Notes: generated from the letters alone by a model not told the origin. Shown: positions 44,251 through 53,152, numbered from the stretch's first letter. The stretch is DNA of 64,000 nucleotides from Pseudomonas koreensis (GCF_012986595.1 NZ_JAAQYM010000008.1:1-64000), one strand, 5' to 3'. Made by a program: numbers and translations.

Positions 44251-44346
44251 CTGAGCTGCGGCACGCTGCGAACTCTTGATCCTGATCTTGATTTAAAAGA
44301 TCAGGATCAAAAGATCGCAGCCTCGTTTCGCTCGGCAGCTCCTACA
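44251..44346. repeat. Nested inverted repeat (REPIN-like element)
   Basis: The outer arms GAGCTGC / GCAGCTC enclose an inner perfect 14-bp stem TTGATCCTGATCTT / AAGATCAGGATCAA with a 7-base loop (44276-44310). The right edge reads GATCGCAGCCTCG and GCTCCTACAGG, a motif I know as common in fluorescent pseudomonads. No T-tract follows, so it is not a classical terminator. Confidence 0.7.
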
Positions 44347-44390
44347 GGTTCTGGCGCATAATCTTCAACTTTGTGTGGGGAGTAGGTGAT

Positions 44391-45407
44391 TTGTCTGAAA
44401 GGAGGCTGATTGGCCTTTTGATGCTGATGGGTGTCTTGTTCGGCTGCGGCAACGGCGACGCCATGGAAAGCTTCGGCGGCCCGACCATGGGCAGCACCTA
44501 TTCGATCAAGTACGTGCGCCACGCCGGTCTTCCCGAGGCTGCGCAGGTCCAGCTGGAAGTGGAAAAAATCCTCACCGATGTCGACCGCCAGCTGTCGACC
44601 TATCGCAGTGATTCCGACATCGAACGCTTCAATGCCTTGCCGGCGAACAGCTGTCAGACGATGCCTGCTGCCGTGCTCGAACTGGTTCGGGTTGGCGAAC
44701 AACTGTCAGAGCAAAGCTCAGGCTCCTACGACCTGACCGTCGAACCACTGATGAACCTGTGGGGCTTCGGCCCGCAAGGCCGCGAAGAAAAAGTCCCCAG
44801 CCCCGCGGCACTGGCTGAAACCCTGCAACGGGTTGGCTACCGCCATTTGCATGTCGACGGTGATCGCTTGTGCAAGGACGCCGCTGTCGAAGTCGACTTC
44901 AACAGCATCGCCGCCGGTTACGCCGTCGACACCATTGCCGTCCGACTCGAAGCCATGGGCATCCACGATTACCTCGCCGAAGCCACGGGCGAGCTCAAGG
45001 CCAAGGGCAAAAAACTCGACGGCTCGGCATGGCGCATTGCGCTGGAGGAGCCACGTGAAGATCAGCAGGTGGCCGAGCGTGTCATCAGTGTCGACGGCTA
45101 CGGTGTTTCCACCTCCGGTGATTACCGTAACTATTTCCTGCAGGACGGTCGGCGCTATTCCCACACCTTCGATGCACACAGCGGGGCGCCGGTCCTACAC
45201 AACCTGGCGTCGGTCACGGTGATTCATCCTTCAGCGTTGATGGCCGATGGACTATCGACGCTGTTGCTGATTCTCGGGCCTGAAAGGGCCTGGGACTATG
45301 CGGAAAAACATGAGATTGGTGCATTCTTTGTGATTCGTGCCGATACAGGTTTCGTTGTCCGCACCAGTGCGGCTTTCGAGCGCCTCAGTGGCGCAAAAGT
45401 TGACTGA
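44391..45407 (+). CDS. apbE: FAD:protein FMN transferase ApbE (lipoprotein)
   Basis: Attaches FMN to Thr/Ser of periplasmic flavoproteins such as NqrB/C or RnfD/G. The mature domain shows ApbE motifs: GPTMGSTYSIKY, YDLTVEPLMNLWGFG and the Mg-site DGYGVSTSGDYRN with HTFDAHSGAPV. A lipobox (LFGC) follows a short basic signal, so it is membrane-anchored. I choose TTG at 44391 because GGGGAG precedes it at 8 bp and the resulting signal peptide MSERRLIGLL is sensible; the GTG at 44373 has no such site. No nqr or rnf gene is next to it. Confidence 0.9.
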   Translation: MSERRLIGLLMLMGVLFGCGNGDAMESFGGPTMGSTYSIKYVRHAGLPEAAQVQLEVEKILTDVDRQLSTYRSDSDIERFNALPANSCQTMPAAVLELVRVGEQLSEQSSGSYDLTVEPLMNLWGFGPQGREEKVPSPAALAETLQRVGYRHLHVDGDRLCKDAAVEVDFNSIAAGYAVDTIAVRLEAMGIHDYLAEATGELKAKGKKLDGSAWRIALEEPREDQQVAERVISVDGYGVSTSGDYRNYFLQDGRRYSHTFDAHSGAPVLHNLASVTVIHPSALMADGLSTLLLILGPERAWDYAEKHEIGAFFVIRADTGFVVRTSAAFERLSGAKVD

Positions 45408-45604
45408 GAACAGTACGAAAGCTGGCGTTGTAGTGCAGGCAAAAGTAGCCTACGACGCGACCAAGGGTTAATGTGCGCGGCGTTGACGCTTCTATAGACT
45501 GTGTCCGGGTTCTTTACTGGCCCCCAATTGTTCCTTCGCGCCGCGATTCGGCGTGATTTAGCCGCCGGTGCTGCTGGCACCGCGGCCTGTTCTGAGGAGT
45601 ACGC

Positions 45605-46999
45605 ATGGCTGTCTACAACTACGACGTGGTGGTGTTGGGTTCCGGCCCGGCGGGAGAAGGCGCGGCAATGAACGCCGCCAAAGCAGGGCGCAAGGTCGCC
45701 ATGGTCGACAGCCGTCGTCAGGTCGGCGGTAACTGCACCCACCTGGGAACCATCCCGTCCAAGGCCCTGCGTCACTCGGTCCGGCAGATCATGCAGTTCA
45801 ACACCAACCCGATGTTCCGGGCGATCGGCGAGCCGCGCTGGTTCTCCTTCCCGGACGTGTTGAAAAGCGCCGAGAAAGTCATTTCCAAACAAGTCGCTTC
45901 GCGTACCGGCTACTACGCCCGTAACCGCGTCGACGTGTTCTTCGGCACGGGCAGCTTCGCTGACGAGCAAACCATCGAAGTGGTCTGCGCCAACGGTGTG
46001 GTCGAGAAGCTGGTGGCCAAGCACATCATCATCGCCACCGGTTCGCGCCCGTATCGCCCGGCGGACATCGATTTCCACCACCCGCGTATCTACGATAGCG
46101 ACACCATCCTCAGCCTCGGCCACACCCCACGCAAACTGATCGTCTACGGCGCTGGCGTGATCGGCTGCGAATACGCCTCGATCTTCAGCGGTCTGGGTGT
46201 ACTGGTCGAGCTGGTGGACAACCGCGGTCAGTTGCTGAGCTTCCTCGACTCGGAAATCTCCCAGGCGTTGAGCTACCACTTCAGCAACAACAACATCACC
46301 GTGCGCCACAACGAAGATTACGATCGTGTCGAAGGCGTGGACAACGGCGTGATCCTGCACCTCAAATCCGGCAAGAAGATCAAGGCCGACGCCTTGCTCT
46401 GGTGCAACGGCCGTACCGGCAACACCGACCAGCTCGGTCTGGAAAACATCGGGGTCAAGGTCAACAGCCGTGGTCAGATTGAAGTCGACGAGGCTTACCG
46501 TACCTGCGTGCCGAACATCTACGGTGCCGGCGACGTGATCGGCTGGCCGAGCCTGGCCAGTGCCGCCCACGACCAGGGTCGTTCGGCCGCCGGCAGCATT
46601 GTCGATAACGGTAGCTGGCGCTTTGTGAATGACGTGCCGACCGGCATCTACACCATTCCGGAGATCAGCTCGATCGGCAAGAACGAGCAGGAACTGACCC
46701 AGGCCAAAGTGCCGTACGAAGTGGGCAAGGCGTTCTTCAAGAGTATGGCGCGTGCACAGATCGCCGGTGAGCCCCAAGGCATGCTGAAGATCCTGTTCCA
46801 CCGTGAAACCCTGGAAGTGTTGGGCGTTCACTGCTTCGGTTATCAGGCGTCGGAGATCGTGCACATCGGTCAGGCGATCATGAGCCAGCCGGGTGAGCTG
46901 AACACCCTGAAGTATTTCGTCAACACCACGTTCAACTACCCGACCATGGCCGAAGCCTATCGGGTAGCGGCGTACGACGGCCTCAACCGGCTTTTTTGA
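45605..46999 (+). CDS. sthA: Soluble pyridine nucleotide transhydrogenase
   Basis: Transfers hydride between NADPH and NAD in the cytosol; helps to balance reductant. The 464-residue flavoprotein starts with the FAD motif VLGSGPAGEGAA, and the redox region reads GGNCTHLGTIPSKALRH. Only Cys44 of the usual disulfide pair is present (the second is replaced by Thr of GTIPSK), the mark that separates SthA from lipoamide dehydrogenase. The NAD motif VYGAGVIGCEYASIF is intact. AGGAGT precedes the ATG. Confidence 0.97.
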   Translation: MAVYNYDVVVLGSGPAGEGAAMNAAKAGRKVAMVDSRRQVGGNCTHLGTIPSKALRHSVRQIMQFNTNPMFRAIGEPRWFSFPDVLKSAEKVISKQVASRTGYYARNRVDVFFGTGSFADEQTIEVVCANGVVEKLVAKHIIIATGSRPYRPADIDFHHPRIYDSDTILSLGHTPRKLIVYGAGVIGCEYASIFSGLGVLVELVDNRGQLLSFLDSEISQALSYHFSNNNITVRHNEDYDRVEGVDNGVILHLKSGKKIKADALLWCNGRTGNTDQLGLENIGVKVNSRGQIEVDEAYRTCVPNIYGAGDVIGWPSLASAAHDQGRSAAGSIVDNGSWRFVNDVPTGIYTIPEISSIGKNEQELTQAKVPYEVGKAFFKSMARAQIAGEPQGMLKILFHRETLEVLGVHCFGYQASEIVHIGQAIMSQPGELNTLKYFVNTTFNYPTMAEAYRVAAYDGLNRLF

Positions 47000-47005
47000 C
47001 GGGCT

Positions 47006-47030
47006 CCGGCCGGTGGCCTGAGCCGGCCGG
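47006..47030. terminator. GC hairpin between convergent genes
   Basis: CCGGCCGG / CCGGCCGG arms with a 9-base loop lie between the stop codons of sthA and the phosphodiesterase gene. No T-run follows, so termination is only probable. Confidence 0.45.
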
Positions 47031-47041
47031 GGAGACCGATT

Positions 47042-47764
47042 TCAGCAATTCTCGAGCGTGGCAGTGGCCAAACCGGGAAAGTCTGTAATCAGGCTGTCAA
47101 CGCCGAAGTCGGCGAGTCTGCGCATCAGCGCAGGCTCGTTGACGGTCCACACCGACACATGCAGCCCCTGACGCTGCGCCTTCTGCAGGCGTTCCGGCGT
47201 ACACAGCGTCCAGTTCAACGCCAGAATCTCACAGCCATAGCTGGCCGCGACCTTCAACGGGTCGAGCCAGGCGTATTCGGCCACCAGTCCCCGCGACACG
47301 TCCGGCACCAGGTCCAGCGCCGCTTTCAGCACTTCCCGTGAACTCGAGGTGATGGTGATCTTGTCCAGCAGGCCATGACGCTGGGCCATTTCGCGAATTG
47401 CCAGCACGGTGGTTGCCGCGCGGGTGCGCGAGGCACTTTTGACTTCCAGCTGCCAGTGCTCGAAATCACACTTCTCGAACAGTTCTTCCAGCGTTGGAAT
47501 CGGGCACGGCTTGATCCAGCCCGGGCCGCCCTTGCGCGCGTCGTAGGTCACCAGTTCGGCGGCGGTGTGCTCGACTACCTTGCCACGCCGGTCGGTGGTG
47601 CGCTTGAGGGTCGGGTCGTGGATCACCATCAGCTCGCCGTCCTTGGACAGGTGCAGATCCAGTTCACAACGGCGTACGCCGTGTTTGAGACATTCCTGAA
47701 AGCTGGTCAGGGTGTTTTCCGGTGCTTCGCCCTTGGCGCCGCGGTGGCCGTAGATGAGGGTCAC
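47042..47764 (-). CDS. ugpQ: Cytosolic glycerophosphodiester phosphodiesterase
   Basis: Hydrolyses glycerophosphodiesters to glycerol 3-phosphate and an alcohol. The 240-residue TIM-barrel protein has the catalytic motif YGHRGAKGEAPENTL (His-Arg), the metal Glu/Asp of CELDLHLSKDGELMVIHD, and no signal peptide, so it resembles UgpQ rather than the periplasmic GlpQ. It begins 14 bp downstream of the PilZ gene in the same direction. Confidence 0.93.
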   Translation of the reverse strand: MTLIYGHRGAKGEAPENTLTSFQECLKHGVRRCELDLHLSKDGELMVIHDPTLKRTTDRRGKVVEHTAAELVTYDARKGGPGWIKPCPIPTLEELFEKCDFEHWQLEVKSASRTRAATTVLAIREMAQRHGLLDKITITSSSREVLKAALDLVPDVSRGLVAEYAWLDPLKVAASYGCEILALNWTLCTPERLQKAQRQGLHVSVWTVNEPALMRRLADFGVDSLITDFPGLATATLENC

Positions 47765-47778
47765 GGTGCTTCCTTAAT

Positions 47779-48360
47779 TTAAATGCCGGATTCGTTCTGT
47801 TCGCGGGCCAGGCGTCGTTCCTGGGCCTGCTTTTGCAAGATATAACGGGCGAGCAACTGGCGCTGGGCGTCGGTCAAGTGTTCGAACTCGGTGCCGACGT
47901 CGTAGCCGTCGCCCTTGCGGTCGCAATGGGTCACGCGGGCGCGCAGCAGCAGGCCCAGTGCCTGAGGCATCAGCACCAGTTTGACCGACAGGTGCGCGCC
48001 GGGGGCGAGCGCGGTCGGGTGCTGAAAATCGATCCCGCCTTCGGAGATGATCACCGGTTGCGGCTCGCCGATGTGGCCGAGCACGGTCAGGGCGACCACT
48101 TGGCTGAGCAGATCGATGCGCTTGTTCTGGGATTTGAGGAACGCGGCGATGGCCCGGTCGCGCTCACTGATCTGGCGCAGCAGGTGCTGCGATTCGAATT
48201 CGCTCAGGTGCAGTTCGCTGAGCAGGTTGAACAGCGGGGAAGCATCCTGCAACACTTCCTGGCCTGCGGCTTCGGGAGCGGACAGGGGCCGAATTTCCAG
48301 TGCGATCGTGTCCTCGATACGGTAGTATTCGCGGCGATCTTCTTCATCTAATGTCGACAT
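47779..48360 (-). CDS. PilZ-domain protein with helical insertion
   Basis: A 193-residue protein. The c-di-GMP motif RREYYR stands at residues 9-14 (RxxxR), but the partner motif, here SEGGIDF at about 106-112, comes nearly 95 residues later, separated by a helical segment (about 35-95, LLRQISERDRAIAAFL). Normal PilZ domains have about 25 residues between the motifs. A similar split by long helices is known in the tetrameric PilZ of Xanthomonas. The DxSxxG residue Asp is replaced (ISEGG). Probably co-transcribed with ugpQ. Confidence 0.85.
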   Translation of the reverse strand: MSTLDEEDRREYYRIEDTIALEIRPLSAPEAAGQEVLQDASPLFNLLSELHLSEFESQHLLRQISERDRAIAAFLKSQNKRIDLLSQVVALTVLGHIGEPQPVIISEGGIDFQHPTALAPGAHLSVKLVLMPQALGLLLRARVTHCDRKGDGYDVGTEFEHLTDAQRQLLARYILQKQAQERRLAREQNESGI

Positions 48361-48454
48361 GGCGAACCCATGGTAGCGGCGGTGGTCTGAGTGTAAAGCT
48401 GGTTATCGACCCCCGCCACAAGGACGTTCCTTTTCCCTCCGAACAAGCCCCGAC

Positions 48455-49705
48455 ATGTTCAGACCTCTCTTCGTATTTATCGGCACGCGTTATACCCGTG
48501 CAAAACGTCGCAATCATTTTGTGTCATTCATTTCCCTGACTTCGATGATCGGGCTCGCCCTCGGCGTGATCGTGATGATCGTGGTGCTATCGGTGATGAA
48601 CGGCTTCGATCATGAGATGCGCACCCGCGTGCTGGGCATGGTGCCCCACGCGACCCTTGAGTCCGGCGAACCGATCAACGATTGGCAAAGCCTGGCCGCC
48701 AAGGTCAAACGCAACCCGGAGGTGACGGCCGTTGCGCCGTTCACCCAGATGCAGGGTTTGCTGACCAATAATGGCCAGGTGTCCAAGGTGTTGCTCAACG
48801 CCATCAACCCTGCGCTCGAACGCAATGTGTCGATCATCGACAACTTCATGAAGCAGGGCAAACTCGACGACCTGACGCCGGGCAGTTTTGGCATCGTCAT
48901 CGGCGACAAGGCCGCGACCAAGCTTGGCGTCGGCCTCGGTGACAAGGTCACCTTCGTCGCGCCGGAAGTCAGCGTGACCCCGGCCGGGATGTTCCCGCGC
49001 ATGAAACGCTTTACCGTGGTCGGAATCTTCCATGTCGGCGCCGGTGAGCTGGACGGCTATCTGGGCGTCACCAACCTGCAGGATCTGGCGAAGATGCACC
49101 GCTGGAAGCCTGATCAGGTGCAGGGCATCCGGTTGAAGTTCGATGATCTGTTCCAGGCGCCGCGCGTGGCCTGGACCATCGCCCAGCAGCTTGGCGAAGA
49201 CCATTACTACGCCCGCGACTGGACACGCACCCACGGCAACCTGTATCAGGCGATCCGTATGGAAAAAGCCATGATCGGTCTGCTGTTGCTGCTGATCGTC
49301 GCGGTGGCTGCGTTCAACATCATTTCCACGCTGGTGATGGTGGTGAACGACAAGAAGAGCGACATCGCCATTCTGCGCACCCTCGGCGCTACGCCGGGAA
49401 CGATCATGCGCACGTTCATGGTCCAGGGCACGGTGATCGGCGTGGTCGGCACGGCGATTGGTGCCGTGGTGGGGATATTCGCTGCGCTTAACGTCAGCGC
49501 CGCGATTTCGGCACTGGAAGGCCTGATCGGCCACAAATTCCTTAATGCTGACGTGTATTTCATTGATTATCTTCCGTCGCAGGTGCAGAGCCAGGATGTG
49601 ATCATGGTCTGCGCCGCTGCGTTGGTCCTGAGTTTTCTCGCCACCCTGTATCCCGCCTGGCGTGCCGCGCGCACCCAGCCGGCGGAGGCGCTACGTTATG
49701 AGTGA
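48455..49705 (+). CDS. lolC: Lipoprotein-releasing ABC transporter permease LolC
   Basis: With LolD and LolE extracts outer-membrane lipoproteins from the inner membrane. The 416-residue protein has an N-terminal membrane helix (ISLTSMIGLALGVIVMIVVLSVMNGF), a large periplasmic domain (about 60-265), then three C-terminal helices. The cytoplasmic start FIGTRYTRAKRRNHFV is shared with LolE. It overlaps lolD by 8 nt. Confidence 0.95.
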   Translation: MFRPLFVFIGTRYTRAKRRNHFVSFISLTSMIGLALGVIVMIVVLSVMNGFDHEMRTRVLGMVPHATLESGEPINDWQSLAAKVKRNPEVTAVAPFTQMQGLLTNNGQVSKVLLNAINPALERNVSIIDNFMKQGKLDDLTPGSFGIVIGDKAATKLGVGLGDKVTFVAPEVSVTPAGMFPRMKRFTVVGIFHVGAGELDGYLGVTNLQDLAKMHRWKPDQVQGIRLKFDDLFQAPRVAWTIAQQLGEDHYYARDWTRTHGNLYQAIRMEKAMIGLLLLLIVAVAAFNIISTLVMVVNDKKSDIAILRTLGATPGTIMRTFMVQGTVIGVVGTAIGAVVGIFAALNVSAAISALEGLIGHKFLNADVYFIDYLPSQVQSQDVIMVCAAALVLSFLATLYPAWRAARTQPAEALRYE

Positions 49706-50396
49706 GTCGGGCATGAGTGAAAAAGCAATCTTGAGCTGCCGCAACCTGGGCAAATCCTACGAGGAAGGCCCGGAATCGGTAGAAGTACTGGCCGGCCTGC
49801 AGCTGGAACTGCATCCAGGCGAGCGTGTGGCGATTGTCGGCACCTCGGGTTCGGGCAAAAGTACTTTGCTCAACCTGTTGGGCGGCCTTGATACGCCGAC
49901 CAAGGGCAGCGTCTGGCTCGACGGCGAAGAACTCTCCGCCCTCAGCGAGAAGAAGCGCGGCCTGCTGCGTAACCGCTCACTGGGCTTCGTTTACCAGTTC
50001 CACCACTTGCTGCCGGAATTCACTGCGCTGGAGAACGTCTGCATGCCGCTGTTGATCGGCAAGACGCCGATCCCGGAAGCGCGTCAGCGCGCCACCGCGT
50101 TGCTGGAGCGAGTCGGCCTGGGCCATCGTCTGGAACACAAACCGGCCGAACTGTCCGGTGGTGAGCGTCAGCGTGTGGCCATCGCCCGTGCACTGGTCAA
50201 CAAGCCTGGCCTGGTGATGCTCGACGAGCCGACCGGCAACCTCGACTCCCACACCGCCCAAGGCATTCAGGACTTGATGCTGGAACTCAGCACTTCGATG
50301 CGCACGGCGTTCCTGGTGGTGACTCACGACATGAACCTGGCTCGCCAGATGGACCGCGTTCTGCACCTGCAGGAAGGTTGCCTGACGCCTATCTGA
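49698..50396 (+). CDS. lolD: Lipoprotein-releasing ABC transporter ATPase LolD
   Basis: A 232-residue ATPase: Walker A GTSGSGKST around residue 45-53, signature LSGGERQRVAIARAL near 152, Walker B LVMLDEPTGNLD. The ATG at 49698 overlaps the lolC stop by 8 nt, GGAGGC precedes it, and a second ATG at 49713 is less likely. The lolE gene follows after a 63-bp gap that contains a terminator. Confidence 0.95.
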   Translation: MSESGMSEKAILSCRNLGKSYEEGPESVEVLAGLQLELHPGERVAIVGTSGSGKSTLLNLLGGLDTPTKGSVWLDGEELSALSEKKRGLLRNRSLGFVYQFHHLLPEFTALENVCMPLLIGKTPIPEARQRATALLERVGLGHRLEHKPAELSGGERQRVAIARALVNKPGLVMLDEPTGNLDSHTAQGIQDLMLELSTSMRTAFLVVTHDMNLARQMDRVLHLQEGCLTPI

Positions 50397-50403
50397 CGGC
50401 TTG

Positions 50404-50441
50404 AAACCCGATGCCTGAAAAAGCATCGGGTCTTTTATTTT
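50404..50441 (+). terminator. Terminator inside lolCDE, between lolD and lolE
   Basis: ACCCGATGC-CTGAAAAA-GCATCGGGT followed by CTTTTATTTTT is a good intrinsic terminator signal. It lies 8 bp after the lolD stop and 19 bp before the lolE start, so lolE would depend on readthrough or its own promoter. Confidence 0.85.
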
Positions 50442-50459
50442 TATACGGTGCCCCAGCGA

Positions 50460-51704
50460 ATGTTCAGACCGTTATCGATCTTTATCGGCACGCGCTATAC
50501 CCGCGCCAAGCGCCGCAATCGCTTTGTTTCGTTCATCTCGATGACCTCGATGATCGGGCTCGCCCTCGGCGTGCTGGCGATGATCGTGGTGCTGTCGGTG
50601 ATGAACGGCTTCCAGCGCGAGATGAGCTCGCGCATCCTCGGCATGGTGCCGCACGCGACCATCGTTGGCGTAAAGCCGATTGATGACTGGCAGCCAGTGG
50701 CCGCCGCCGCGCTGAAAAATCCTGAAGTGACCGCCGCCGTGCCGTTCACCGAGATGGAAGGCATGCTCTCCTACAAGGGCTTGATGCAGCCGATCCAGAT
50801 CAGTGGGGTCGACCCGGCCCAGGAAGGCAAGGCGTCGATCGTCGCCCAGCACATCGTGCAGGGCCGTCTCGATGACCTGAAACCGGGAGAGTTCGGCGTG
50901 GTGATCGGTGAAATCACCGCGCGCCGCTTCCGCCTCAACGTCGGCGACAAGATCACCCTGATCGTGCCGGAAGTCAGCACCGCACCGGGCGGCATCACTC
51001 CGCGCATGCAGCGTCTGAACGTGGTCGGTGTGTTCAAGGTCGGTGCCGAACTGGACGGTTCCATGGGCCTGATCCACGTGGCTGACGCGGCAACCATGCA
51101 GCACTGGCAGCCGAATCAGGTGCAGAGCGTGCGCCTGGCGGTCAAGGACCTGTACGCCGCACCGAAAGTCTCCTCGGACATCGCCGCAGGCCTGGGCGCC
51201 GAGTTCAAGGCTGACGACTGGACCCACACCCAGGGCAGCCTGTTCAGCGCGATGAAAATGGAAAAAACCATGATCGGCCTGCTGTTGCTGATGATCGTCG
51301 CGGTGGCGGCGTTCAACATCATCGCCACGTTGATCATGGTGGTGAACGACAAGGGCGCGGACATCGCGATCCTGCGCACCATCGGCGCGACGCCACGGCA
51401 GATCATGGCGATCTTCATGGTGCAGGGCACGGTGATCGGGATTGTCGGCACCGTTATCGGCGGCGTGCTCGGCGTGATCGCCGCGCTGAACGTCAGTGAA
51501 ATGGTCGGCTGGGTCGAGCGCGTTACCGGGCAGCACATCTTCAGTTCCGACGTGTATTTCGTCAGCAACCTGCCCTCGGAGTTGCAGGGCGGGGACGTGC
51601 TGTTGATCTGCTCGGCGGGCTTTATCCTGAGCTTCCTGGCGACGGTGTACCCGGCGTTGCGGGCGGCGAAGATCGAGCCGGCTCACGCCTTGAGATATTC
51701 GTAA
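50460..51704 (+). CDS. lolE: Lipoprotein-releasing ABC transporter permease LolE
   Basis: A 414-residue partner of LolC with the same topology: N-terminal helix (ISMTSMIGLALGVLAMIVVLSV), periplasmic domain, and three C-terminal helices (helix LLLLMIVAVAAFNIIATL). The first 45 residues are almost identical to LolC, suggesting gene duplication. The ATG at 50460 corresponds to the LolC start. A GTG at 50448 is less likely. The typical LolC-E mismatch in the periplasmic part is visible. Confidence 0.94.
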   Translation: MFRPLSIFIGTRYTRAKRRNRFVSFISMTSMIGLALGVLAMIVVLSVMNGFQREMSSRILGMVPHATIVGVKPIDDWQPVAAAALKNPEVTAAVPFTEMEGMLSYKGLMQPIQISGVDPAQEGKASIVAQHIVQGRLDDLKPGEFGVVIGEITARRFRLNVGDKITLIVPEVSTAPGGITPRMQRLNVVGVFKVGAELDGSMGLIHVADAATMQHWQPNQVQSVRLAVKDLYAAPKVSSDIAAGLGAEFKADDWTHTQGSLFSAMKMEKTMIGLLLLMIVAVAAFNIIATLIMVVNDKGADIAILRTIGATPRQIMAIFMVQGTVIGIVGTVIGGVLGVIAALNVSEMVGWVERVTGQHIFSSDVYFVSNLPSELQGGDVLLICSAGFILSFLATVYPALRAAKIEPAHALRYS

Positions 51705-51718
51705 GCTCCATTACCGCC

Positions 51719-51784
51719 ATCGCGAGCAGGCTCACTCCTACAGTTGGAATGCATTTCCCTGTAGGAGTGAGCCTGCTCGCGATG
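51719..51784. repeat. REP doublet (AGGAGTGAGCC variant)
   Basis: ATCGCGAGCAGGCTCACTCC and the inverted GGAGTGAGCCTGCTCGCGAT lie just after lolE, before the convergent histidine kinase gene. Confidence 0.88.
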
Positions 51785-51802
51785 GGCCCGCAACGAACGG
51801 TC

Positions 51803-53152
51803 TCATTCCCCCTTGGGCAACTCAATCACAAACCGCGTCCATCCGGCCTTTGATTCGCAACGAATCTCCCCACCATGGGCCCGGACGATCGACTGAGTAA
51901 TCGCCAACCCCAGCCCCGCATGCTCACTGCTGCCTTCCTGGCGCGCCGGATCGGCCCGATAAAACCGGTCGAACAACCTCGGCAACAGCTCCGCTGAAAT
52001 CCCATCCCCAGTGTTTTCGATCGACACCTGCACAGCCTGCGGTTGATCGACGATGGACAGCCGCACGCTGCCCGCCGCCGGGGTAAAGCGCAGCGCGTTA
52101 TCCAGAAGATTCGACAAGGCCCGACGCAACATGCTGCGGTCGCCCTCAATGCGCGAATGGCCTTCGCGACTCAGCGTCACCCCGGCGTCCTCGGCCAGCG
52201 GTGCGAAAAACTCCAGCAGCACATCGCTTTCATCCGCCAGTTCCAGCGCTTCACGCCTGGGCATCAGCAAACCATGGTCCGCCTTGGCCAGGTACAGCAT
52301 GTCGTTGACCAGTTGCGCCATCCATTGCAGCTCTTCGAGGTTGCTGTGCAGGGCCTCGCGATAGTCCTCGATCGGGCGCGGGCGGGTGAGGGTGACCTGG
52401 GTGTGGGTCAGCAGGTTCGACAGCGGCGTGCGCAGTTCATGGGCAATGTCGGCGGAGAACGCGGATAGCCGCTGAAACGAGTCGTCGAGGCGTCCGAGCA
52501 TGGCGTTGAAGCTGTGGGCCATTTCCGCAAGCTCTGGCGGCATTTGCGCTTCCGGCAGTCGGGCATTCAGCGAATGCGCAGAAATCCCACGGGCGACCGC
52601 ACTCATGCGTCGCAACGGACGCAAACCGCTGCGCGCGGCCCAGGCACCGAGCAGCGCAGTGGCCAGCGCCGACAGCCCTACAGTCAGCCAGATCAGATGC
52701 TGCATACGCTGCAGGAAGTGCTGGTGGTGAGTGATGTCCAGCAACAGCGTCAGTTGCGGCGAATCGGGTTTGTCCGGGTAGAGCGGGGCGTTGAGCACGC
52801 GATATTCAATGCCTTCGTGGCTCACGGTCGTCAGGCCGGATTGGGTCGGCAAAACCTCGGGGATCTGCGTCGAACTGTCGTACTCGCGTTGGCCGTCACT
52901 GCCCGTGATGCGCAGTGCCAGATCGGCCTGGCGGCTCAGTTCATCGGCCAGCCGCGCCTCACGTTGACCGGGTTGAACATCCTGCAGGGCGCGACGCAGG
53001 CCGATCAGTTGGCCGTCCAGTTGTTGCTGGTCGAGTTCGATGAAGTGCGCCTCGCTGGCGCGATTGAACAACACCCCGGCAAACAGCGAGACCACGGCGG
53101 TGCAAGCGGCAAACAGCAAGGCCAGACGAGAACTCAGGGACAGACGACGCAT
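51803..53152 (-). CDS. copS: Heavy-metal sensor histidine kinase (CopS/CusS type)
   Basis: A 449-residue sensor: first membrane segment at about 10-30, a periplasmic metal-sensing domain (31-150), second membrane segment (153-175), HAMP region, histidine box FSADIAHELRTPLSN with His238, and an ATPase domain (NLLDNALRFTP, GDGISAEL, GLGLAITQSIVR). The domain order is that of CopS/CusS kinases for copper or silver. Its ATG overlaps the stop of the response-regulator gene by one base (TGATG). Confidence 0.92.
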   Translation of the reverse strand: MRRLSLSSRLALLFAACTAVVSLFAGVLFNRASEAHFIELDQQQLDGQLIGLRRALQDVQPGQREARLADELSRQADLALRITGSDGQREYDSSTQIPEVLPTQSGLTTVSHEGIEYRVLNAPLYPDKPDSPQLTLLLDITHHQHFLQRMQHLIWLTVGLSALATALLGAWAARSGLRPLRRMSAVARGISAHSLNARLPEAQMPPELAEMAHSFNAMLGRLDDSFQRLSAFSADIAHELRTPLSNLLTHTQVTLTRPRPIEDYREALHSNLEELQWMAQLVNDMLYLAKADHGLLMPRREALELADESDVLLEFFAPLAEDAGVTLSREGHSRIEGDRSMLRRALSNLLDNALRFTPAAGSVRLSIVDQPQAVQVSIENTGDGISAELLPRLFDRFYRADPARQEGSSEHAGLGLAITQSIVRAHGGEIRCESKAGWTRFVIELPKGE

